Positions 48,895-60,704 are shown, numbered from the stretch's first letter. The stretch is DNA of 64,000 nucleotides from Mucor racemosus (GCA_027405735.1 JAPEHQ010000019.1:625001-689000); one strand, 5' to 3'. Notes: generated from the sequence alone by a model not told the origin. Made by a program: numbers and translations.

Positions 48895-49797
48895 CTACAC
48901 ATTTCGAGTGCTTTTTCCACACCACCCTCTTCTTTTTTGTGATCGAATTTTCTCTTCAATCAAAGCAAGCACACGATTTTCTACATTACATATTCTTAAT
49001 CCGATATCGTCATTTATATTTTCTAATTCATTTTCCATATCATTGAAAAGATTTCCTGTTTCTACACGAAACCTATTTTGATCTGCTTGTGTGCTCTCGG
49101 CATAACGTTTGAATTGTGATTGCTCAGAACGAGTTTTTTCCTTGAAAGTTTTCATCTTGTGATTTAAATCATAACAGTATCTATGTAGCTCTTCTATTCT
49201 GATCTTTGCTTTGGCGTCATTTGCATTCATAGCCGCTTGTAAATCTGATAAATTACATTCTAATGTTGAATTTATCTTCTCGAGACCGTTTAGCTTTGTC
49301 AGTGCTTTTTTGATACGAGCAAGATATCTGTGGTTAATACGAGAGCAATCCTTTGCGATTTTAGGTGTCTGTAACAAGCAATTTCTATAATTATTAAGTG
49401 GTTTGCGAAGCTATATAATGCTGTATTAGGCGATTAAAGTTGTACAAAATCTGTAGCTGCTTATTGTATACCTTTTTCTTTGCGTACTCCAGTCTGCTCA
49501 AACCATTTGCTTCAACCTTTTGCTGTATAATCAGCATATCTATATAAAAAAATGATTGATTTAGGACCAAATGAATCTACGTCAAGAGTTGTGTACCTTT
49601 TTGTAGAATACCTAATTCCTTGAATGGGCCTAAATGATTTTCAGCTGTTATATGCAATTGCAACTAATAAATCAAACTTTATAAATCTTACCCCTTAACC
49701 TATGAAATGCTAAAAGGGTATATGCTTGTACGATAGCAACAAAAAAGCCAATGAATAACGCAATAAATAAATGCTTTATAAAATCGAGGAACAACAT
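48895..49797 (-). CDS. membrane-anchored coiled-coil protein, 231 residues
   Basis: Four exons: 49692-49797, 49597-49644, 49472-49539 and 48895-49368. The phases agree. The N-terminus MLFLDFIKHLFIALFIGFFV plus AIVQAYTLLA is one hydrophobic helix, either a signal anchor or an uncleaved membrane segment. From about residue 60 to 215 the protein is a charged, heptad-patterned helix (KALTKLNGLEKINSTLE, DLNHKMKTFKEKTRSEQ, NDMENELENINDDI). The tail is basic (RSQKRRGWCGKSTRNV). No family is recognised. The plan is a membrane anchor plus rod, the mirror image of the microexon gene product at 4395, with which I see no sequence identity. Tethering or organelle-shape roles would be guesses. Confidence 0.65.
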
Positions 49798-50817
49798 GTA
49801 TAATAACCAAGAGCTCTGAAATAAATTTACCGTAGAAGTCTATCGTATAAATATATATTGGATTAACATTGACCATTGTTTAAAAAGGTTCATTTTAACA
49901 TAAACAATATGTTAATATATTCTTTATGAAAGGATAATATAGTGTATCAACAGACAAAGACTTATTTTTAAGGTAGTTTTATGTGTAAACTCTAAATAGC
50001 ATTGTGAGGGTAACAATCAATGACAGAAACAATAGGTATTTTCGATAATGGACTTTCTTGTTGCCAATTGTTTAATTCTGAATGACCAAAGGATATATTA
50101 TTCTTTAATTTACGTAATGTGAGAATATGATACAAACGATGGTATGAGAAAGAAAGCTATTTATCAACATGTAGACTAAATACACCTTTCAAAGGGAGAC
50201 AAAATAAACATACATATGCACATCAAACAGGGATATGTGCTTATAACAATATTTTTCTATTCTTTTGAATTACTATATGCGGTAATACTCTATTTTTAAA
50301 TTGTATATGAATGTACTGTATCTCTTCCTCCTAAAAAAAAGATATTTGCTTATTTCTAAGCATTTCAATAAACGTATTATTTTAAAGAGATTAAAAGACT
50401 CCTCGAACAACTAATTTGAATCGCATTGGGACGTAAAAATCTAGAATTGTTCATCATATTCATGCAAGATACAAATCTATCTTGAGAAAGGTGTATTAAA
50501 TAGGGATATGGGTATATTACCAAAAACTTTCAATAAACTAAATGCACTATTTTATTGGCGTTTTAAACGTATTTACAACTCTGAATAACCAACGCTTTTG
50601 CCTGTTGCACATACTCCTTAATATGTATTTTAAACAGGTTGTAACCTTGACATTCAGACATAACTTTTTAGCATCGATCGTAAGTAGCACAACCATTTAT
50701 ACAAAGTCCCTTTTATAATGGCATTAATAATCAAAATAAACAGTCGATCGTGCATTTGTATATAAGGTATCAAACTTGAATATTTCCACCCTTCTTTTCT
50801 CTCTTTACAAATTATAA
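49798..50817. other. intergenic region, divergent promoters
   Basis: Lies between the minus-strand coiled-coil gene and the plus-strand GST gene, so both promoters are here. A TATA-like TATATAAGGTATC is at about 50758-50770, 50-60 bp before the GST ATG. No further gene. Confidence 0.5.
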
Positions 50818-51518
50818 ATGACAGTTGACCTCGGTGATCTTAAACTTTATTACTTTAGCCCTATTAACGGATCGCGTAAGACATTTACATATTTAAAAAA
50901 CCACAAAATAAAAACTAACCCATCTACGACATAGCTACTTGTGGACGCGGTGAGCATCTTCGTCTCCTGTTCAAAGACGCGGGTATAGACTTTGACTATG
51001 TTAGATTGGATGGTAAAGAATGGATGAACCTGAAGCAAAAATTGATCTCGGAAAAGAAAGCTGCTTCTCCTACATTACCTTTTATTACAATTAATGGCAA
51101 GTACTTTGGTAAAGCTATTCCAACAATGAGGTACATTTCCAATAAACTCGGCATGTACATTGCAAGTAACGACGAAGATACACAACTGGTGGATTCATAT
51201 GCAGATATTGTGATGGGGTGGATCGATAGATGGGCAAATGCTTATTTCTGGAATCCTAATGATGAAACTATCAAAAAATACGAAACTGTTCAAATCGCTG
51301 AAGCCTATACCGATTTTGAAAATATTCTTGCCACCCATAAAGGCCCTTATTTACTTGGAGAAACTATCACATACCCAGATTTTGCCTTGTTTCATATGAT
51401 AGAAGATGACGGCACATCTGCAGATAAAATTCCCACCCATCCTAATGTAGATGCTTTCATCAAGGCAATGCAAAACAGACCAAATTTAAAACCATATCTT
51501 GCAACAGATAGGAAATAA
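50818..51518 (+). CDS. glutathione S-transferase, sigma-like
   Basis: Two exons, 50818-50875 and 50935-51518, with a 59-bp intron (GTAAGA..ATAG) encode 213 residues. The N-terminal thioredoxin-like domain starts MTVDLGDLKLYYFSPINGS; Tyr in LYYF is the likely catalytic residue. It continues GRGEHLRLLFKDAGIDFDYV and SPTLPFITINGKYF, the glutathione-binding cis-Pro region. The all-helical C-terminal domain has VMGWIDRWANAYFW, LATHKGPYLLGETITYPDFA (the conserved LxGxxxTxAD-like motif) and ends NRPNLKPYLATDRK. It resembles sigma/prostaglandin-D-synthase-like GSTs found across fungi. Cytosolic; conjugates glutathione to electrophiles or reduces peroxides. Sequence alone does not set the substrate. 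Confidence 0.88.
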
Positions 51519-52079
51519 ATTGAAGCATTATTAAGGAAACACAATTTCATGAATAAAATAAACGGATTTTGATATTATATCATTCTCGGGGGGGTGAGAG
51601 TCATTACATTGATTTATCGAATGCGCATTTCAAAAATATAATAAAACATACAGTGAACGTAATTGTATTTTGCAAGTACTTGAGTAGTATTTGCTACTAC
51701 AATGAATCGAGATCAAGCCTTTGCCATGAATTTATTCGTTTCCAGAACATCTTTTGATGGTAAAAAAATAATGATAGCATTTTTTACCGCTTTTCATTTT
51801 TAGTAAATCTATGAAAAAATATTTCACTTTAGTATTAATTTAAGTTTTTGTTTGATTACACTCTATAGCTGCAGGACTATTGACAGCTAGTTTGTTGGAC
51901 AAATATACCTAGAAACGTTACACTCCATACGTTTAAAATGCAACAGTTGCTAAATCGAAGGTAGAAAAAGTGGTTACAAGCCCTCCGAGCCACGCTTTAT
52001 TTTTAGTAATATATAATAACAAAAAATGTAATATCCCTATTTCCTCAGGTCTTTTTAAGCCACGCATTCGTAGCTTACT
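51519..52079. other. intergenic region downstream of GST
   Basis: Contains the GST 3' end with an AATAAAATAAA polyadenylation-type signal at about 51554. No gene seen. Confidence 0.5.
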
Positions 52080-52241
52080 ATGAGTGATAGAGAACAAAAT
52101 GATGAACCTGTATTCACTCAAGCACAAATTAAAAAAATCATCGAATTCGTAACCCAGCAGCTAGTAGTTAGAGCCACTCAAATACAGAAAGCAGAAGAGT
52201 GTATATGCATTCTCATGGAGGTTGTTAGAGAGATACAGTAG
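52080..52241 (+). CDS. possible small helical protein, 53 residues
   Basis: The frame begins MSDREQNDEPVFTQAQIKKI and ends VVREIQ. Composition is helical and charged, unlike random frames nearby, with two Cys in ECICIL. Not recognised. It stops 30 bp before a solo LTR, so it could be a chance frame or a fragment of a larger broken gene. Confidence 0.3.
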   Translation: MSDREQNDEPVFTQAQIKKIIEFVTQQLVVRATQIQKAEECICILMEVVREIQ

Positions 52242-52270
52242 TAGGAGACGCATCTACGTCTGAAGAGTAG

Positions 52271-52812
52271 TGTTGTCGTATATTTTCAGGTTTAATAAAT
52301 AATACTTAAAAAAGAATACAATTAAAAAAGAACGAGTAATGAATCAGTTCTTCAACTGTATAATAAAAACAAGATATCGTTTATTTAGATATAAAAGTAT
52401 GGCCTTTTATATTGATTTGACATTGAGATCCTGAGATGTAATTTAAGGCACTATTGAACCATTAGATCTGTTTGATAGTAAATAGTAATCTATGAATTGA
52501 AATGGATCAATCATAATTTAACCGTTCTTGCAGAGCTTGTGAGTTTCTTTGTTTTAATGCTGCGCTATTTGTGCTTGGATGTTGAATTGATAGTTACTTG
52601 ATTGATTAATAACCGCTGGGATAAAATAATATGGTGTCATAATTGAGGCCCAAGTGTTCTTGGTAATTACTGGATTAAACTTGGTACACTACTAGGAGTT
52701 TTTTATGTCCGATATCAAGACTTTGCACTTCAATGCATGTTGTAACCAATAGATTGTAAGATGTATTGATGCTGTAGAAGGTGATACATATAGTACTTGG
52801 TGGCATACAACA
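52271..52812 (+). repeat. solo LTR-like sequence, family L2, older copy
   Basis: About 542 bp from TGTTGTCGTA to CATACAACA, TG..CA with complementary ends TGTTGT/ACAACA. It aligns with 54792-55321 at many points: an AACTGTAT block, TTTATTTAGATATAAAAGTA / TTTATTAAGATCTAAAAGTA, and GTAGAAGGTGA..TACAACA at the end. No clean target duplication remains, which fits an older insertion. Confidence 0.6.
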
Positions 52813-52828
52813 TAGTATATGATTCATA

Positions 52829-53040
52829 TTTTTGCCAATGGTCACTCTTCCAAAAAAAAGCCGAACAATCTCCGGAAGCGGCCATCTAATGATATTTTTA
52901 AGCTTTAAATTTCTAGAAAAATTACCGGACAGTCCGGACGCGGTTGTTCAAATACTCCAAGCAGCTATAAGATGATGCAGGTATCGAAATTTCATACAAA
53001 AATGAAGCTTCGACTGTACGGCTATTAATTATTCAAAGGC
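52829..53040 (+). repeat. inverted repeat arm IR-left around CACTA element B
   Basis: About 210 bp that match 61592-61802 in reverse complement. Landmarks: TTTTTGCC, GCCGAACAATCTCC, GGCCATCTAAT, CCGGACAGTCCGGACGCGG and TATCGAAATTTCATACAAAA. The two arms lie outside element B and about 9 kb apart. Confidence 0.75.
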
Positions 53041-53458
53041 TTATTTTAAGTAAAACATAAATACAACCTACAGCATTATTAGCCTAATGACGGATTTAAC
53101 TTGAAAAGTATAGGATGATACAATCGAATTCAAAAATTCCATAAAATCACAAATTTAAAGGATATATATATAAAAGCGCTACGGCCAACCTGTGCTACAC
53201 AAGATGATTTTGTTGTGCCAAGGTGGGCTGCACATTATGGCCTGAGCTGTTGTACCCACTGAATATGGCTAAAAAGATAACAAGACGCACATGGGCACAA
53301 CAAAAGAAACTGCACATGAGCAAAACGCTAAGTCTGTATGTGCAGAATTGTAGATTCTGTCCATGTGCATGACATTAATCCCATATGTGCATAATAGTAG
53401 AATTGCCCATAAGCATATCATTATCCTTATTTGTGCATAATAACAAAATCTGACCATG

Positions 53459-53890
53459 TGTTGCATCCACCGGTTAATCGTAAGATAATGAACCTTTTGA
53501 TTTGTAATCCTTATTTTCAAGAAGTCAGCTAACTGATCTATGACAACATTCTCGATTGTTCTTATTTTTCTAAAGCAAGATCCGGGAAGCGGGATATGTG
53601 AGACATACCCACTTGTTGGATTTAGCTATATAAAATAAGCTGAACTTAAATGTGCTGTGTTACTAATGTAAATAAAATGACCTGACAATAGAATGTCAGA
53701 AAGATATAATCGATCCAAAGCTGATCTTACGGATAATTGTAATATAGAATTTGTATATAAATAGGACAAATTATTGATATTAAATAAAGATTCTCTTCAG
53801 TTTTTGTGTGTGATTTAATTTAACAAGTTCCTTTATTAAATTATACATTTTTTCTTGCCATAATATTTATTCTAAATCTTTGGCATTTTA
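53459..53890 (+). repeat. solo LTR, family L1, inserted in CACTA element B
   Basis: 432 bp, from TGTTGCATCC to GGCATTTTA, flanked by CCATG at 53454-53458 and 53891-53895. Element A has the uninterrupted target at 30412-30416 (CATGG on its strand), proving insertion. About ten substitutions and two one-base indels separate it from the copy at 27957. Confidence 0.95.
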
Positions 53891-54791
53891 CCATGAGCAT
53901 AATGAGCTAATTGTATGGGCACAAATTGGTTTGTACATGAGCACCGTGCCGTTCTTAAAATTCCATTGCATATTTTACTGGAATAATGGGTTTTTAAATT
54001 ACATTTGCTTTTATTAATATAGATTATAGACAATAATACAATTCAATGCGTTGTTGATGTAGAGCAATACATGCGAGAACCAATATATTTACAATTATCA
54101 TCATATTTTTGTAAATATGTTTATAACTATAATGTTTACAGCAACAATGGCTTTTGCTCGAGCATAAACTTAAATAGCACTTGCTTCTTAAATTTATATA
54201 GAAGCCAAATCTAAGATTATAGATGTTACTTTATCACTTACCACACATAAAGTATAAACAAATTAGCCTTTAAACTTACTATTTTAGTTTACGATTGTCA
54301 GCTGTAAAAAGATTTGTTTTCAATCATAGCTAAGATCAATGCTATGTTTGTTAGGCAATACATTAGGTTATTCTTTTTGTGTGTCTCTAAATCATTTAAA
54401 ATTTGATCATTTTTCTGGAACATTTCGTGGGTTTGTAGCCAGTTCTAGCTTTTCATTGAGTAGATATAAATATCATTACCATCGTTTTGATCCGGTAATC
54501 AAGAAATACGTCCAACAATAATACAGTAATAAATAATGAGATTTAATCTTAGAATGTGGTTAAATGAAAATATCAATCTCTAATATAGGCTGCTACTTAT
54601 ATTAAAAACATTAGTCCCTTATGTTAGCATGCGCATTCAGATAAAAGAAAGGAATACCGGCGTGATAGTCTGATATGCCTCATCAAACGGTGAATTATAT
54701 TCTTCGAATATGAAAACTAAAAGAAGAGATAAACAACACACGTAGAAAAGAGTTTTCAAGGCTTTACATTATTTAGCACAATTAAAACCCT

Positions 54792-55321
54792 TGAATTATC
54801 CTTCGAGTTTATAAATAAAATACAATAAAAAGAGACAATAATGTATCAGCTTTTCCAACTGTATCTCAAAACTAAAAGAAGTCTATTGTTTATTAAGATC
54901 TAAAAGTACGGGTCTTTTATATCTATTTACTGTTTACTACTGAGATTATAACTAGAGAACCAATAGATCAATATGATAAGTATTATCCATATTGATTCAG
55001 CAAATCCGAGATGTACTGTGTTGAATTATAGCCTTAGTTGATATGTTTCATAATTAGTATTTGTCTTGTTCTTATTTAGTTTGTTGAGAGCAGGTCCGTG
55101 CCCTGCGATCAATTTTTATATTAATAGCGCCGCCTATTAATGTGCTGTCATAAAATGAGCTAAATGTGCTATTGAGCGACATGGAGAAATAGAGTATATA
55201 TCCGTAGTTGATACTTCCTTCCGAAGTATCGGCTATGCCATGGATTTGTGCAAGCCACTGTCATAGTATTTGTGTATCAGATTAGGATGTAGATTTGTAG
55301 AAGGTGACATGGAATACAACA
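54792..55321 (+). repeat. solo LTR, family L2, inserted in CACTA element B
   Basis: 530 bp, from TGAATTATCC to AATACAACA, flanked by ACCCT at 54787-54791 and 55322-55326. The empty site is seen in element A at 29489-29493 (AGGGT on that strand). No internal region remains. Confidence 0.93.
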
Positions 55322-56143
55322 ACCCTGCTAAATTGCTCATTTCAGCCAATGTAAAAGCAGCATTACAGCGCATCAAACATAAACTAAATAAAATAGGCAA
55401 TATCTGTTATTATAGAAACATACATTTTTCTACCAGAAAAACCGTCGTCTATCATATCATACATTTATTAAAAAGTTGCAAAAGCAAACCCGTAGAGCGA
55501 CGCCATAATTGAGCATAGTAAGATTGAACGACTAAGCCTCTCATACTATAGTATATACAGTAGTATATCTAAATTTTAAATAAAAAAGGGTTTTTTTTAT
55601 AACTTTTCTTATATTTAACCATGTACGGTCTGAAAATTCAGTTTTTGTAGCGGACATTTTCGGGGCTCATTTTATCCTTACCAACACTCATGATTTTAAT
55701 CAAAAAAAAGAAAAATCAAATTTTGATACCAAAATCAACGTTTAAATGTACTGCATTATGAGAGAAAATTGTAGTCATAACTAATACACATTTTATAAAA
55801 GCTTAATATTAAATGTTAAGTAATGAAACTTAGCATTTTTGGCCCAAAAACGGATTTTTGATTAAAGGATTTTCATGTTATATTTTGCAATAAAAATGTT
55901 TATTATTTTTTATTGAGCAAATAGAGCGCTAAATTCTGCATACGTGTATATTTTTTTATTTTATAATTGGTAGTATAATTGACTCTAGATTTGCAAAACC
56001 AAAAAAAAAAAATTAAAAAATGTCAAAATTGATAATCTGGACAAAAATAATTTTCTAAATTAATATTCCGCTTACAAGCCTTGTAAGTCTTAAAAATAAG
56101 AGATTTTATAATATTTGAGAACCTTTTCAAGAATTTACGATAT

Positions 56144-56741
56144 TTATTTACGAATTATTCTTCTTGCCTTACTAGCACGGCGAGATGGAGTAAGAGAACG
56201 AGTACGGGGGGAAGGAGAAGGGAGGGGCGAAGGAGAAAGAGCAACGTGATTATCTCCATAAGAGCATCCAGTCTCTTGTGGATTGCGATATTTTTTTTTG
56301 ATAGTTGGAGCTACCTCTCCAGTTTCAGAAACAATATCAGTAATAGTTTTATTATCAGTTGTATCATTATTCCGGATATTTTTTGATAATAATTTTCCTG
56401 GGTAATACTGGATGTTGCGATTTCTAAGTCGATTAGGATATTCTATTAATCGACTTCTTTTTACCGTTTGATTAAGGTAACCTTTATGATTAAATAATCA
56501 CATTAAACAATGGCCATCATCTTTCATATCTGAATATAAATATCTATGATACTATACCATTTACTGGAAGAGGATCGTAAACTGGCAGTTCGTTATTGTT
56601 AGTTGATGATGGTAGTAATTGAGGACTCAGTAGGTTTTTGATCTAGTCTTTTTGTTGCTCTACTTGGCTTTTCACAGCTGAAACATCATTACGCAGACCA
56701 TTTATTGCATTTATAATTGAGTTGTAGATGTTGCTGTCCAT
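56144..56741 (-). pseudogene. divergent second gene of CACTA element B
   Basis: Two exons, 56558-56741 and 56144-56481, join across a 76-bp intron (GTATAG..AAAG) in frame. The N-terminus MDSNIYNSIINAINGLRND is followed by a short coiled-coil-like helix (VSAVKSQVEQQKD). One in-frame TAG interrupts at 56643-56645. After the intron come a basic patch (VKRSRLIEYPNRLRNRN) and a Ser/Pro-Arg tail (LSPSPLPSPSPRTRSLTPSR) ending KARRIIRK. The gene reads away from the transposase. By position it could be the element's TnpA-like accessory, a DNA-binding helper; I do not recognise its family. Element A lacks it. Confidence 0.55.
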
Positions 56742-57031
56742 TTTCGATTAAATATAGAAAGATAAAAGATACGATATGTAAATGATATAAGACTTTATTT
56801 TTATAGCTTAAATAAAAAATAAACAACTTCGCTTTGTGGAACCTGTCTTTACTTGAAATGTACATATAGTCCTTAAAAACACAAGCTATCAATAGCTCAA
56901 ATGCTGTAACAGTGATGAAATCATAAAATAGACACATTAGATTTAAGCAAATTTATATGTATTAATATTCTGTACATTTTCATGTCATTAACACATAACG
57001 GACTATATTTCAAAAAATTTCAAGCAATAAA

Positions 57032-60014
57032 ATGGATTATAATTCACCAGCCCCTCTCCAAAGACAAAGAATCATTTACATGTGCAACATTTGTCATTCT
57101 GAAAATAAAGGTTATATTGCTAGAAATAATCATTCACGTAATCATCCAAATAATTTGCCAACTTACACTATTATGAATAACCACAACAGTCAAAATAAAA
57201 TTACTTCAAATCCAAATATCCATGTTGAGCATCATTTATCTCTCAATAATCCTACAATTAATAATGTTGATTATAATGGAGATACTAACATGGAAGACGC
57301 GTCAATGGATACAGGTAGTAGGCTTATCCCATACCACTGTTACCAGCATTATGTCTAAAATTATCTTTTTATGGGCATTCAGAATTTACAGATGATCCCA
57401 TCAATTTACCCGATAATGAAGTTGTAGAACGCAGCTCTGATGGTGTAGAAGTTAACCCCAATTATTTTGAAACAGTGGACCTTAATATACCATACAAAAC
57501 ATCCGGCAAATTTATCGATGGTGATAACCCTGTTTGTGTTTATGATAATTGTAGTACATATCAAAACATGAACAAGTTTGAATTATATAGTATTCAACTT
57601 GTCGACCTTGTTGCTAAATATGCTGTACCTCGTGAATGTCATCGCCAACTAGTACGGTTAATAAATACTGTGATTAGAGATCATGAAGTTATGATACTGT
57701 ACAAAATATATAAAACCGTTTTTAGTTTGCTCCGCATTGAATATCCTTTGAAATTGATCATTTTTAAATAGAGGCACCTGATTCCCAAACTATGCATGAC
57801 ACTGTTGTTGATGACTTATTAAAGAAAAAAACTTTATTTTCTGCTCATGAGTATGATACTTGCGTAAATGGCTGTAAATTGTATAACTTGAATGATGAAC
57901 AAGATGTCTGTGGTGATTGTGGAAGTGATCGTTTTGCTGAAAATGATAGACCAATCCAGAAAATGAAGATCTTATCTGTTGGCGGCATAGTGTCCAAATT
58001 ATTGAGCAACCGCAAAACTAGAGAAGAGCTTTCATATAGGGCAAATTATGAAAGGACTCCAGATCATGTAATAAAGGATTTCTTTGATGGTGCAGTTTAT
58101 CAGCAGTTTCTAAACCAAGGAAAATTTCAATTAGCAGATGACCTTGCTGTTGTGTTGTACACTGATGCCTTCGTCGAAGACAAACGGGGATCACGCTTAT
58201 TTAATATAGTGCATCTCGTAATATTGAATTATGATAAAAAGACTAAATACAGACAAACATATCATATTCAGCTGGCCATCCAAATCATCCATGGATACTT
58301 TTTTAATGCCAATCCTTGCTGAATTACATTACCTTGAACAAAATGGCATGCTTGTCCAAAAATGTGGTAAAACTATATGCCGTGCTAACGTCTACTTGGT
58401 GCTTAACGGTGGTGACATCCCTGCCATTAATCTCATTAGCCATGTCGCTCCTCATCAAAACTTTTATCCTTGTAGACTTTGTGCTCAAAGAGCTGAACGT
58501 CTTAAAAATCGAAACCATGGTATCTATCTCTGCCAAACAGATAGTGAGTTAAGAACGCTGCATGGATACACACATGATGATCCTGATAGGGGTGTTTCTG
58601 GTCTCGATTTATACTTGGGTCCTCTCTCATACTTATTAGACAAAACGCACATAATAAGTCGAGGGCTAGGGTCTTTGCTTCTGGATATGCTGAACATGGA
58701 TAATACAAATAGTACAAAATATTACCATACAATTAATAAACATTTGGATGAATAAATACGAGCGTGAATTGTATTCCTTTTTTATTGACAAACACACTAT
58801 GGCTGATATTGGAAATGCAATTGAAGAAACAAGAAAATATATACCTATGAGTTTTGAAGAATCTTTGTTAAATATCATCAAGCAAATAAGAGGTACAAGG
58901 GCTGTTGACTTAGGAGATTTTCTACTTTACTTGGAACCAACATGGATTGTTCCAAAACTTCGTGCTCCTGATGCCCAGCAGACAGTTTTAAAGCTTGTTA
59001 TAGGTTGCACTATCTCCGCTCGTTGAAATGGGATCTTTCTATTGATGACCTAGTAAATGAAATTGACGATTCTTTGGCTGTGTTTTTTGGTTTTTGCAAC
59101 AACAAGATCAATAAAAAACAGCTTTCTACTAGTGTATTTAAACCAGTCGTATATTACTTGTCCCACATTTTGTATGTATGTCACAATCTAGGTCCTTTGA
59201 GAGTTATATAATACTAGAAGCGAAGAAAGGGCAATCGGTCATTTCAAAAATATGATTACTGGAACAGTAAAGACGCAAGCGCAAGCATCTAATTTAATCG
59301 AAAAAGTGGCCATTAGATCTTTTTTGTATCAATCATTGGATATTGCCGAAGAAGGCAACATTATTCGTCCCCCTCACTTGATGAAAGCTCGTACAGTAGT
59401 TGGATAATCTTGACGATGAAAATTGTACTGCTCAGCTTTCTTGTAATGATGCTGGAGAACTTGGGGGTGTTCAAATATCAAAATTTCGAAAAGCTTTGAG
59501 CAAATATTATCGTCGTAAATTTTCGAATGAGAGAATTAGTATTGTAGATGATATAGGTTTTGTTCTTGCTGGGCGTCTTTGGTTCAATGAGGTTACTGTT
59601 ATAACGTCGATTTACTATGCAAGAATAAATAGGGAATTCCGTCGTGCTGGTTACTATGTTTTCTTTGATAGTCCCTATCTCATTCCACAGTTCGAAAGTC
59701 GTAGAAAATGGTTTGTTGCGGAAGTCTTGTTCTTTTTCAAACATATTTTCAGAAATCGTACCTACTTTTTGGCCTTTGCGTGGATGATGAAGAGAAACAC
59801 CACAGCATCTCATGACAAAGCAATTCCTGTGATAGACAAAGGAAGTCCAAATGCTGCATCAAAGTTTGCCGTTATATTTGTTATAAACGACATTAAACGT
59901 CAAGTTGGTTTGATAACATTTGTTGGAATTAGAACCAAATTTTCGGTTGTGGCTCCATCGCATAATTTCGACGCTGATGTGTCAATAGATGCTGGTAACA
60001 TTGTTAACCTTTAG
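57032..60014 (+). pseudogene. Tnp2-like CACTA transposase, frameshifted
   Basis: Consecutive frames form one protein read in order. An N-terminal CNIC..H..H finger lies near 57080. An intron probably runs from about 57317 to 57386 (GTAGTA..TCAG). Then come VDLVAKYAVPRECHRQLVR, and a zinc-ribbon-like TCVNGCKLYNLNDEQDVCGD. VLYTDAFVEDKRGSRLFNIV includes the likely first catalytic Asp. FYPCRLCAQRAERL, LDLYLGPLSYLLDKTH and EERAIGHFKNMI follow. The order matches the Tnp2 transposase family. Frame changes without plausible introns occur near 58255, 58750, 59010, 59195 and 59400, so the gene is dead in this copy. The final segment (59400-60014) ends with a normal stop. Confidence 0.8.
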
Positions 60015-60597
60015 ATAATTTTTTGTAGCCTCGAATAAAAAAAATAAACAACTTGCTTCTAAATCATGTTGTTGTCGTTGTTGTCGTTGTTCCCATTTGG
60101 TCTTCGTAAGAGGAACATGGGCAGAACTCTTTCAAACAACCCCAAATTTCAAATGGATATATCTCATCAATAAAAAAATTCGGTTGAACCTGAGTAATTT
60201 ACATCTGTTTTAAACCATTCAAATTATCTTTGTTATTAATTATATTATAATTGATCCACTTTAATAAATTGATTAAGAAACCTTGATCTCACTGCTCTGC
60301 TCATCTCGGCATTATGATCTGCACAGAATTTTTTATTCTTCTCATCAGTGCAGGTCATTATGCCCATGGGAAGCATAGTTCGGCGGTAGTAATATAATAG
60401 GGCTACCTTTTTGGAAAGGTTTTCAGCCTTATATCACACAGGTGGTTACGATGTAAAAAAATAGTTACAGTAAATATATGTGCTAAGGGTATTCTTTAAA
60501 GCCAATTTCAATACAATATAACTCAATTCCAGTTACGTTTTGAAAGAAAAAACTACAAACAATATTAATAAAACGATAATCAAAAATATAACTGAGG

Positions 60598-60668
60598 AGT
60601 CGAGCTCAGGACCTTGGGTTAGAAGAATGATGTCAATATCATTTTATTAGCCGACCTATTCTAAAAAT
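60598..60668 (-). ncRNA. tRNA-like sequence or SINE fragment
   Basis: On the minus strand, a B-box-like GAGCTCGACTCC follows a loop-like TTCTAAC, and a D-arm-like GGTCGGCTAAT stands upstream, in tRNA order and spacing. The loop would give a TCT (Arg) anticodon. The acceptor stem does not pair well, so this is probably a decayed tRNA or a tRNA-derived SINE head, not a working tRNA. Confidence 0.3.
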
Positions 60669-60704
60669 AGGAATTTTTCAAGTTTTAATAAGGTAACTAG
60701 TGAT

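Larger units (their letters stand above)
53177..60391. mobile_element. CACTA (CMC/EnSpm-like) element B, coding but decayed
   Basis: Left end CGCTACGGCCAACCTGTG and right end CATAGTTCGGCGGTAGTA are slightly mutated versions of the CACTACG/CGTAGTG ends of element A. It is 7,215 bp, oriented opposite to A. Contents: left subterminal repeats; L1 solo LTR (53459-53890); a stretch shared with A; L2 solo LTR (54792-55321); a divergent minus-strand gene (56144-56741); the Tnp2-like transposase (about 57032-60014) and right subterminal repeats. CACTA elements encode a Tnp2-type transposase and often an accessory protein, and this layout fits. No target duplication was visible. Confidence 0.85.

Noticed and set aside
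53269..53520. Minus-strand 83-codon frame
   Set aside because: Same subterminal repeats in element B, running into the solo LTR.
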